Of a DNA stretch of 64,000 nucleotides, positions 26,001 to 38,000 are shown in pieces (the first letter of the stretch is position 1; every line of letters begins with the position of its first letter). The stretch covers positions 32,092,832-32,156,831 of the forward strand of contig OX637332.1 in NCBI GenBank assembly GCA_951799405.1. Direction: 5' to 3'. A program made the position numbers and the translations under genes. The notes beneath the pieces were generated by a model. It had not been told where the DNA came from, did not search any database, and was given only the letters and a program-made list of their open reading frames with translations. This DNA is from Agapetus fuscipes (lineage: Eukaryota; Arthropoda; Insecta; Trichoptera; Glossosomatidae).

Positions 26001-29000
26001 TGAGGTAGGTACGTACTTCGAAACCCCCTTCCCCGTCTTTCTTGCTTCGCTGCCTCAACAAGTACCTATTCGGACTTTGATCTTGTATGCATGTGTGTAT
26101 AAACACGCGACAGGCGGGTACACCCACACCACTATATTAATATATTATTATCTGCCCTGATATTATTAATAAAGATTATTATTATTGCTAAAGCTGTCAA
26201 AATAAAACGATTATATTTTGCACAATATTTATTTATTCAAAAAAGATTAGTCATACAATCACAAAAATATAGGTACGTGCAAAGAAAAAAAATAATAAAA
26301 AACACAAATGATATGGCAAAAATAAACTAAGTAGGTATATAAACAATCAAATAGGCACCTGCCAGAGAAGATAATATTGGCAAGGACACTGGCATTCTGT
26401 ATCTGTATTTCTTGCAAAAGTTTTGGATCCCTGATGATTGTCCTGATGATGGTCTGAGGACTGGAAATTTTTATAATATGAAATCTATACACTTTACTTT
26501 CACTTCCTTCGGCTCATCAGCCTTAAAGGATCCAAGGACTCCTGCACCACAATCCTCCAGGACTCTGCCTTGTGCTGCTTCCCTCCATGGTCCCCTCACT
26601 CCCAAAACTTCGGCGTCAGCTCCGAAGTTCTCTGCCCACCACATCCTCGTCTACGTGGTTAACACCTGAGGGGGCACCATCCAAGACAGTTCTGATGATC
26701 CTGGAGTCTTCTGCACGTGCTACATTTCCGGACACTGGAGTCTTCTTGATTTCATTAATCTCTACACTCTCTTCAATTGCAGTGAAAATATAACAGTTAA
26801 TTTCAAATACGCTTGACGCATTGACGTTCACAGAGTTGACGTGAGTTGACGTTTGAGACGATCGACGGCGTCTAACAGGCCGGTGCTAAGCACAGTTCAA
26901 CCATCATTAAATATATATTTATTAATCAGTTTTTTATAAAAAAAACAACCAGTAATTTAATACATAATAAACAATACAAAGTTAATTAACACTTAAACTC
27001 TTTTTTTAAATGAATAACAGTAGGTAAATATAAATCATTATTTCAATGTTATTTACGCTTATTCTGATTTCAGTTTAAAAAAACCACCTCTTCTCCTTCC
27101 TCCTTACTCCTTCCCATTGTGCCCAAGTATGTCCACATCCAAGATGGATTCAAATATGGCTACCGATATTATAAAACAAGGTTACCAGTAGCAAAATACT
27201 AGTTAACGGGGTCTGGCCGTGGCTTCCTCCGCCCGCCGTCTGTTCGCTTTCGCCCCACGGCGATCTCCGGGCGAGGGGACGGAAATGACGTCATCGCTTG
27301 TAGTGCCCGCTGGTGAATTTCTAGCAGTTGGTAGCTCCGAACATAACTCTGCCGCGTCTTTTTAAACTTTCTCTCGCGGCTTGGGGCGAAGCGCGACAAC
27401 CTTCAGTATTTAAAATATACTATGTATTGCAAATGTATGGACTGGTCATTAGAGTATTGTTACGATTTTAGGTTCGGATACTTTTCAAATAAAACACTAC
27501 TCTTCTTTTTACTTATTTTTTTTACACGTTAAATTTATTTTTACAAAGACACTCTCAATTATCCCATTACACTGGTTTTAGTTCACTTGTTGAATTTGTT
27601 CGATGTATTGGTGAAGCTTGCAGATAACTGACTGACTAGTGCAATCAACTTGCACCCTTTTTATACTAAGAAGATGGAACTGTTGAGAACACATTTTTGC
27701 TAGACTGTTCTCGAAGCACATACATAATTAAAGTAATCTAGTGACTTTTCTATTTACACACAATTATCAATCCTACCCACCAATACATTTAAGAATTCCT
27801 ACAACTAATACTTATACATATTTCAATATTTACATTGCCTATTTACATACCAGTATAATATATCTATCAACACCAAAAGTTATAATCTAATTATAGATGA
27901 GGTCGATTTATTGACGGCCATGTTCTAAATTGTAATCATCGGTTTGTTCTGTTACTCAGGGCTGCACCAGCGTGAAGCAGAACACTTACAGCCCGGAGTG
28001 GAATGAGCAGATCGTTTTCACAGACATGTTTCCTCCACTGTGCCAACGAGTCAAAATACAACTCAAAGATCACAACTCTGTAAAAGAGGCAGTTATTGGA
28101 ACACATTACATAGACTTAAAGGCAATCTCTAACGATGGAGCCAAAGGTAATGACAAGCATTGTAAAATATATTCGTTTGTACTTGTGGGAAAGAACTTTA
28201 AAAATAATGTAACTTCCTTAATGTGGTCAGAGGTTTTATAATCTGCAAAAAAATTCTCCTCTGTAAGTTTTGAAGGTTCCCGTTCGGGTCTGCAGTCAAT
28301 AACCTGAGATTCTCCAAAACAGCAACACATAGATTATAGAATGAGTTATTTCTAGGGACTGGAAAATTTCGCGATCGCGATAAAACGAATTTATTCGCGA
28401 ATTTTGATGTTTTTACGCGAATAACGCGAAATTTGAGGTTTTACGCAAATATCGCGAATTTTCGTACTTTTGGAAGAAATTGTGCGAAAAAGTTGTTATG
28501 TGTCGCTTCTGCAACGCACATTTTTTGTGGGAAAGAAAAGATTCCTGCGAAAACCCTTTGCAAGGTGCAAAGCACAAAAAAAATGGTCGGTGTTATAGCC
28601 GAGGGGACTAAGTGGGCTGATCTTTCAACGTTGAAACACGCTAGAACGCTAGACGCGGGGTTCGATCCCCGCCTGGGTCATTTGACCATAAATTTGACCC
28701 TGTTTCAACAAATGTAATTGGGTAATTATAAATTAATAATTAATTAAAATAAACAATACTCGTAATAAATTTTTCATTAAGTTTTCAATTAATACCTGTT
28801 TCTGGCCAGGCAGAGTAGATTGGTGAATTGCATTCTTATTCACAAATCTATTTAATTAAAAAAATAAATGATAAGCAGAACTGTCCTGGACATCCAAACA
28901 GACTTGAATCGTGACATCAATGAAGGAAAATACATCAAGGAGTGAAGCTGCTGCTGAATTAGCCAAGAGCACAACTTGAGGCTTTCATAAAAGCCAACAT

Positions 29001-32000
29001 CCCTCGAAAAAATTAGATAACCCTCATCTAGAGACTAAATGCACAAAAATTAAATATTTTAAAAGGATAATAATAATAATAATAATTGGACAATTTGTAT
29101 ACAGCGCCGTTTAGTATATTTAGGATATTGCGGGGTATTCGGAGTGTCATTCAAATATTAATACTTTTTTCAATCAATGGTTTTTTGTAAGTTGTAACTC
29201 GTATTGATTCAGATGTAGTTTATTCATTGTTTTTGAAGGTACATATTGTTGTTTATGTAATAAATTGTAAATATTAGTAATATCTATAGTTTTACAAATA
29301 CATAAACCTTTATTTCGATCAAATCAACCCTAAAAATTACACCGAATCTCCTTGTTTATCATGAAAAATAACGCGAATTTCCCTGTTTTTGATCAAAAAT
29401 AACGCGAATTTCCCAAAAAAATAACGCGAATTTCGCAAAAAATAACACCACTTTTTTCCAGTCCCTAGTTATTTCATCATAATGCTTTTATTGTAATTAT
29501 TTTTATTTAAGAAAACTATTATTGGCCTTATATGTATTTATTATAAATCTTTACTTGTTTTATGTGTATGTGCTGTTGTTTTCTGTAATAACTATATAAA
29601 AAAATAATAATAATAATAATATGTACCTACAACTGTTTGCAAGAAAATTGGCAAGTCAGTCCATCCAGCACTTGTTGCGGAAGAGAAGATGAGATTTCCA
29701 CAGAGACACAATGCCGAGAGCGTGCAGGGACATGGCAATGAGTAGGGCGCGGTGGGCAGGCTGAACACTTTTAATAAAAACACAATTTAATAAAATAAAT
29801 GCTTTCTTACAGAAATAAACAAATAAATCTCTATGTGGATTTAAATAAAAACTTAGTTTATTTTATCATTTTGCTTGCTATTTGTAGCCAAGTTTACAGC
29901 CATTATTTTGTTTTCAATTGATGAAGCAAAACGAAGTGAAGAGACTGTCCCATGCAGCTGTTGTTGTGTTGCAGGCTTCCTGCCCACTCTGGGCCCCGCT
30001 TACATCTACATGTACGGAGCTGCGCGCGAGTTCTCTCTGCTGGGCAAGCACGCGGCTCTGAACGAGGGGCTGGGGGAGGGCGTGTCCTTCAGGGCAAGGT
30101 GCAGAAACCATCACATGTGCACTTTTTTCTACCAGATTTTTTCATAAATATTTGTTTTACACCCCGTCCCCTCTGTGTTTGTTTATCTAATTACCTCTAA
30201 TGAACATAAGGTAATTTCACACGGGAAATATTTGTATGTGTCTTGGACCAACATGTGCATGAAAACTGTAAATTGATCTAAAAAATATTTAAAACAACTC
30301 TCACACTATCGTGCTATAGGTTTTTTCTTATCTTAAATTATATAGAATGTGATTCTTGTGGTACTTTGAATCTAATGATACATAAGCCAAACAAGCACTG
30401 GGGGAGACTGGGACTCAGCTTTAATGACGACAGTACACCGTGACATTGTGTTTACAATGTACACTAAGGAGGGACGATTTTATTTTTTTTGCATAATACG
30501 CATCTACATAATGGTGAAAATATGGTGCCAAATGAAGTTCAAATTATGTGTGTAAAATAAAATTCCATAAAAGTAATAATCATCTGTCTCTAAATCGGCC
30601 TCAAAGTTTCAAAAAATTGACATTTTTATCATTTTTCATGAGGGCTAATAATATACGAAGGAATTTAAATTTTACGGTATTTTTTCTATTTTTGTGCATA
30701 AAATAATAGTAATGCGCATAAATAATACAAATAACTAAGTTATTTTGTCACTTAATAAGCAGTAGGAGGGGTGGAGAGAGCGTCGAATTTCACAATTTTG
30801 TAAAGAATTTGTGACCGCGCGTCGTCACTATAAATTTAATACGAAATTTATTTCAATGCCCTGTGACTGGTAAAATTTGTTTTATTCTTCTAAAAAGAAT
30901 GTAGTGTCATGATATGTATCTTTTATAGCAGTAATGTATCTGCACAACTCGACAAGAAATGGTTTGACAATCACGAAAAAACATCCAAAATTTTCAAAAA
31001 ACAACTGATATTGTGTAAAAAAAACCCACCCAAGGCAGTTGAGCTTATCATGAAGATGATGAATAATGTGCTGTTGACATTTTGTCCTGTAAATGTAACG
31101 AAATAAATTAATGCGCCTTTCATAGAAATTGCAAAGTGTTCACACAAGAGTGAAGCTTCCTAACTGACTAGCTAACACAAGGGAAAATGATTATTAGAAA
31201 TACAGCTGTAGTCGTTATAAAGTTACTAAGAAATCATATGAAAAAGAATCTATTTGGAAAAACTTAGAAGAATCAAACCAAAAGATATTATCACAACTAA
31301 TTATTAAAATAAAATAAAACACTTTCATCATTGAGTTGTTCGACTGTCTCCCCAGCCAGTCTCACAAGAATCATTTCCAAAGCTGCATCGTCAACTTATC
31401 AAAAGAGGCTTACTGGTACCATCGATGACCGATGTTTCTACATTGGAAAAAACTTTCTACAGGTATTGAGTTATGGGAAAAGTGGCAGTACTCATAACTT
31501 CAGAAGCTCTGCGTGATATCAAGTGTGAAACATTCAGTTAGTTTTCGAAAAATCTTTTTATACCCATATGATTTATTCGCGCAAAATTTAAGTAGGTACA
31601 GATCAATTATATCCATACAAGTTTGTCTTAGAAAAAGTGGAGATTTTTTTTAAATCTTAGCCAACACAACCACAGGAAAAAAAATTACGCGAGCTATAGA
31701 GCTTAACATCCCTTAAAAAACCTATAAATTTGGCAAAATATGCTGTTTAAGCATACGTTCTAGCTTGATTTACAATAATATATCTTCTTTTTAATTAAAT
31801 TTTCAGCAGTAACTTTCTTGAGGTACATATACTCAAAAAAAAATGTTATTTTTCAGTTTAACTGTGTTCAGTTCTACTTATGATATTGGTAAGTGCCATC
31901 CTAAGGCACGTCCAGAAAGTAAGTGCACTGGTACTCTTACAGCTGTAGGGAATACTTTTTCGACATGCTGCCAACACTGCCGCGTAGCCTGACCTTTTCC

Positions 32001-35000
32001 CTTCAAAACGAGACCAATCCGAGGTTAGTGTATTGAAAACTCTTGACGCAGTAGCATTTTTCGCGAAAAATGTCGATCGTATCTCCCGCCAAGTGCGAAA
32101 TTCACGCCGTCATTCGCCACTTCGTTGCGAAGGGAAAAGCTCCGGTTGAAATTTATAATGAGGTGAAAACTGTTTACGGTAATAAAGCTATGAATTGTAC
32201 GAGTGAGAACAAGTGGTGTAGCGAGTTTAAAAATGGCCGTACTTCCGTGCATGACGATCAGAGGAGCGGAAGACCTTCAATTGTGACTGACGAACTTGTG
32301 GAAAAAATCGAGATTGCGGTCCGTGACGATCGCAGATTGACGTTAGATGAACTTTCTGCGATTTTTCCGCAACTCTCCAGATTCCTGATACACGAAACAA
32401 TCACAGAAACTCTCAGATATCGGAAATTGTCTGCGAGGTGGGTCCCAAAACAGCTGACAGAACAGCCCAAGTTGAATCGAGTGCAGAGCTCCAAAGAGTT
32501 GGATGGGACGTTTTGAACCACCGCCCGTATTCCCCTGACCTGGCCCTTTCAGATTTCCATCTTTTCATAAATCTGCCGTTTTTGTTTCTTAAGCTTTATG
32601 GCCTTAGCAAAATAGTTGCAGTTATGAAAAAAATCAAGAATGTTTGTTAATTTTTTATCTTAATTATAAAGCTTGAACAAAATATATAACTTAAAAATTG
32701 CTACCAAAAAATAAATAAAAAAAAGCTCGTTTTTTTTTACATTTTTAACTTTTTTTCCGTGTGTGCTGTATTTTGGAATTTTGTGTTTGCTTTTTAATTA
32801 CAGAACTATACATTGTTTAGGTTTCGTACTTAACATTTTTCTTATGATGTCAATAGTTTTTGAGTAAATATGGAAAAACTGTGTTCTTTGATTTAATTAA
32901 AATTTTATTAATTTAGTAGTTTCAGTTTTTCCATATTTACTCAAAAACTATTGACATTATAAGAAAAATGTTAAGTACGGAACCTAAACAATGTATAGTT
33001 CTGTAATTAAAAAGCAAACACAAAATTCCAAAATACAGCACACACGGAAAAAAAGTTAAAAATGTAAAAAAAAACGAGCTTTTTTTATATATTTTTTTTG
33101 GTAGCAATTCTTAAGTTATATATTTTGTTCAAGCTTTATAATTAAGATAAAAAATTAACAAAACATTCTTGATTTTTTTCATAACTGCATCTATTTTGCT
33201 AAGGCCATAAAGTTTAAGAAACAAAAACGGCAGATTTAGCTTTATAACACGCCTTAAGGTGCACATGGGTGGGAACAAGTTTTTAACGGACGAGGAGGTG
33301 AAGGGGGAGGTGGAGAAGTGAGCGAAAGAGCTGGCGGGAGACTTCTTCGAGGCAAGCATCAAAAAATTGATCCCGTGACTCACCACTTGCATCGAGAGGG
33401 ATGGTGACTACGACGAAAAATAACTTACATATGTACAAGTGTAACCAAGTATGTTTTTATTAATTTTTTTTTTGAACCCTACATAAATTGAGTACACTTA
33501 CTTTCTGGACGTGCCTCTATTCATCAGGAGAACCTGAAATGATAATTGATTCCTCCAAGTGAAAAAATAGTTGCTTTGCTTATTCAGAAAACTTACTGAT
33601 AGCGAAGTTACCTTCACAAACACCTAAAAGAACTGCTCGAAGATACACATCAGATTCTAAAAACTCTTATCATGCAAGGTGGAAAAATTGACTTTCTCAA
33701 GTTCCATGAATTAACCTTAAAGTTGCAACTTACTATGTTATTATAAATTGGTAGAAAAATACACCTGAACCACTAAAATCTCTAAAGGTATCTGATGAAG
33801 ATCTCATTTTTGTTCATAGCAAACGGTGGGCAAATGGAGCTATCTCATCTGCGTTTATCAAACGCAAACAGGCAAAATGTCTTTGAAAAACAGCAAAAAA
33901 GTCTGCAACGTTTTTTTGAAAAAAAAAAACAGCATTAGAAAAAAATATTAACCTAAAGTAATGTGTCGCAGTGGTAGGCCAAAATTCGAAAAAAAAATGG
34001 ATTGTGTACGTTGTTAATTATTTATTTTTTGCTTTCTGCACAAGTCTGTAATTTTTTTTCTGAAATGTGTTATTTTACACCTTTAAACATTTGTTTTACA
34101 TGAGAAAAAAAAAATCAAAAATCGGGTATCATGTCAGTAGGTCAAAATGTTTTTTTGTGTTTTTTTTTCAATTTTTCATTATTTCAAAGTCGATTTGGAG
34201 ACAAAAGTTGATGTTTGATGGTAATGAACTTTCTGTATAATAAAATTACATCATTTAGCAACATAATTTCACTCTTGTTGTAATTTTATTTTTCTCATAC
34301 ATCAGTGGCCCACCTTAATGTACACCCTGCTGCCTGTTTGTATATTTAATACAATCTTACATAAAAAGTAACAAACCACCATCACAGATTTTTCAAAAAG
34401 GCTGTGTTTTTTTATTCCTCAGCCTTTCTCATCCACATTTTGGACGTAGGCTTCCTCACAATCTTCTCCATGCCTTTCTATTTACTGCTGTGTTCAGCCA
34501 TCCCCGGTCCAAAGTTCTCATGATGTCGGTCAGCCATCTCAATTGTGGTCTCCCTACACCTTGGATCCTTTTGATATATTTTTTTATATTTCCAGTTTGT
34601 TTATAAAGTATAAGTGGGAGCAGTGGATATTAAATGATTATGTATTTCTGTTTGAGAAAGTGAAATTGTTCATGAAATGGATTATTCATCGTATCAATGT
34701 GAAATAATTCCAGGGTCCTCATATCCATCCGCACAGAGGTGCTGGAGACCTTCGAGGTGGTGGCGTCCTCCGTGGAGGTGCAGCCCAGCCAGCCACCCCA
34801 GCCCGCAGCGCTGGGCGACAGCGAGGACTTCCTGCTGTTCGGCTGCGTGTCCGACGCCACCATGATCGACACCAACATCATCGACAAGTACATCAACTTT
34901 GAGCTGAGCATGGGAAATGCGGGCAACTCTTTTGACGGCCACAACCAGCCTTCCCGATCCACTGCACGTGCTAAAGGTGACTCCCATAGCTCACTCATAC

Positions 35001-38000
35001 AGTAGCTATGAAGGAACGATTCCTACATTGTAACGGTTACTTCTCTGGGAAGATTTTCCAATACTTCCCTGGGCAGCTCGTCTAACTCAAGAACAGGGCG
35101 GCTCCTCATCTCATTGGGCGTTGGGTAAAAAGTGGTTGTGGTGAAACTAGTGGAAGGGAACAGAAACGAAAAAAACTCAAGAATTGGCTTCAAAAACAGA
35201 CTTGTCTGTAGGTACTTAAAAACTAGAGACAAACTTATAGCTACTTAAGTACTAAAAGATTATGACTAGACTTACAGCTATTGTTGATAGAGTCTATATA
35301 TTCTGGAACACTCTTGTCATGTACCAAATAATTGTTGATTGAGTATTTAAATTATGTATCACTTGCAATCTACCACTGTAGTCTATACGGTCACGGCAGA
35401 AATGAAGTAAGGACGATACACTAGTTAAGATTCAATGCTCCACTACATCATCACGGCAGAAAGGATATGGGGACAATCCACTGGTTAAGATTATTTTTGC
35501 GTCGTAGGAAAATTGGCGCGCAGAGGAGCTTGCTGGTTTCTTTCCGTAAGCGGGAGACGAGGATTTCGGTTTTTGGTTATAACTGCAAAGCGTACCAGGC
35601 TATATTAAAAGTCTCGTGAATGCACTTTTGGGGTTTGGTGTGTTATGTTTAGATATAAAGGTACCTTCCAGGATGTACCTACAGTCATCTCTCTGAACGT
35701 GGGGTTCTTTTTTTGGTATTGTTTATTCGTATTTTGCGAAGGGTTGTATATTACAAGATAAGTTTAACATGAACAAATAAGGTTTTATTTACTTTAGTAA
35801 TATGGGAGAAAAAGGGGAAATAAGGGAATGGCCCGACCTGCATCTTGTCACTAAAACACTCCCTACTCTGTTGACTGGAGTTCCGAACTGAAGGCCTGGG
35901 GCAACGCCCCAGGCTAGCGGCGGCTCACGAGGCGGACGCCTCCACACGTTGGAGCCCCTGGGTGGGCGCTCCTATGCACCCGTCTCTAGTCCACAAATTG
36001 GGTGCCTTGCTGGCAGAAAATCCAAGTAGATGGGGAGGAGGGAGCTCCATGGTAATGCCCCCTCTTGCACCGCTTGGTGCTTGGTCGCCGACGTCTGAAT
36101 CGGTTCACCTCTTGCCGGGAAGATTGCACGGCGCAGTTCGGCCGCTTCCGTGACCGTTCGGCTCCGTTCGGCCCACAAAACACACTGTAGAATTCGAGAA
36201 TGTTCTTTTTATGTTATTTTAAAATAACATAACAGGTGTTATAATTTATTATTTTTCGGCGGTCTCAGAATTTTTGTAAAGAGCGCTCTCAAAGATTTAC
36301 AATTTTAAAATTCGCGTCCGCTTAGTTCGTATTTTTGCCAGAGCGGCTCTCTCTGCGCTCTATGTAAATTCGACTTGGGTTCCTAGTTCCTAGTATTCGA
36401 AAGGTAGGTATATTAACTTATAATATATGTGGACTAGAAATTATGTGAACCAAAATAGACATAATTGTGTCGGTTAACATCAAAAGTGGATATATCCAGA
36501 CTAAGCAATTTTTCACAAATAACACTTTTCTGAAACTGAGTATTGCCATTCAACTAAATTGTTATTTGGACTATATGTGAGTTTGACGTAGGTAATAAAA
36601 GTATTCTACGTTATTTGATTTGATCGATTCGACTTAGTATCCGTGTAAAACATATATATAATTTGGATTTAACTCATTTTGATAAATCGGAATGGATTTA
36701 ACTAGTTTTGATTAAATTTATTCGTGGATTTAACCAGGTTTGATATAATCTGTCATTGAATGTCTGTGTCAGGGTTGTCACATTTAGGAAGTAAAAAATA
36801 AATAAAACTACTCGTTTTGAGTGTTACAAAAAATATTTATTACAATTAAAATCTTAAGACCCCATAGAGCGAATATGTACAAAACGGTGTTCTGGGTTTT
36901 AAACGTAGGATTATGTTTACTTTTTTTTTTTAAATCTGTTACTGTCTAATAAAGAATAAAATAAAGAAATGTATAATTTACAGATTGACAGTTTCCCAAA
37001 ATGATAAAAGTTATTTGAATTCTGTCAAAATGAACACAAACTTATGAAATATTACGAAATAATGCTATCTGGGTTCAATGAATAACATGAATTTGTTGAA
37101 TGAAAGTATACAAAAAATATATATGAATAGTAAGTTTATAAATCAAACTCAAAATTGACCACATTTTTTTTCGTGATAATGCATGTTGATTTAACAAAAT
37201 ACAATAAAAAAAACAGCTTCGAAATTTCCATACAATAATTGTATGAAGAAAACGATGCTATAAAACCAGAAGGCAAGCGAAAAAAAGTCTAATAACGGGT
37301 GTATTCGTAGATAGTAAAACAGATTGGTGTAATAACTGAGTTTTTAAAACATTAATTTGGCATGGCGGGCAGTTTGTGGCGTCCCTGTTGCAATCATGCA
37401 TCTTTACAAAACAATCAAGACAAAGCGTGTTGTTTATTTACAGTTTTTCCTTCAATTTCGCCTTCTTTTTAGATGCTGTACAACTATTACGTTTCTTTGT
37501 TTTATCAGGAGTAGTTTTTGGTATTGAACTCATTTCAAAACGACGAACAAATCAAAAGAATAAAAAAAAACTAGAGGAACAACTCGTTACACGACTACCG
37601 TTGAATGCAAACTGTCGACCATTTTGAAAAAATGAGCCACCGTGATTGGCTGTAACGGATGTAGCCGAATTTGAAAAAAAGTTCCGAGTGGATGTAGCCG
37701 ATTTTGATATAAAATCAAATTTCTTACAATAATTACTATGGTATAACATTGGATTTTCCCATTTCTGAAATAAGTGTTCTATGTAAAACTAAACTTTTAA
37801 TCGTGTTTTGACAAAAAACATTTTTTTACCAATTTTGGATTTAACCAATTCTGATATCCACCGACACAATTATATATCTGTCTTAACTTACTTACGAAAA
37901 TGGTCATTAGTAATAAAAATAACAAAGAACTTCACAGTTGCATTTCCATGTGTACAAAAAACTCGGCAGAACGAAAAAAAAAGTCTTGAATGTTGGTACC

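Larger units (their letters stand above)
31904..33516 (+). mobile_element. mariner element, broken
   Basis: Ends AGGCACGTCCAGAAAGTAAG and CTTACTTTCTGGACGTGCCT, next to a TA on the left. It is inserted in transposon T; copy 1 of T gives the approximate empty site (CCATCCTATTGC). It carries a transposase pseudogene and a 667-bp fold-back insertion. Confidence 0.82.
30460..34322 (+). mobile_element. Large TIR transposon T, copy 2
   Basis: Ends TACACTAAGGAGGGACGATT and, reversed, TACATTAAGGTGGGCCACTG, an imperfect terminal inverted repeat. It is the inverted partner of 20067-23735. It contains a mariner at about 31904-33516 and lacks about 600 bp present in copy 1. A diverged frame runs in short pieces; no intact transposase. 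Confidence 0.78.

Noticed and set aside
34694..34998. Antisense frames over ferlin exon 8
   Set aside because: Shadow frames caused by the GC-rich codons of the exon.
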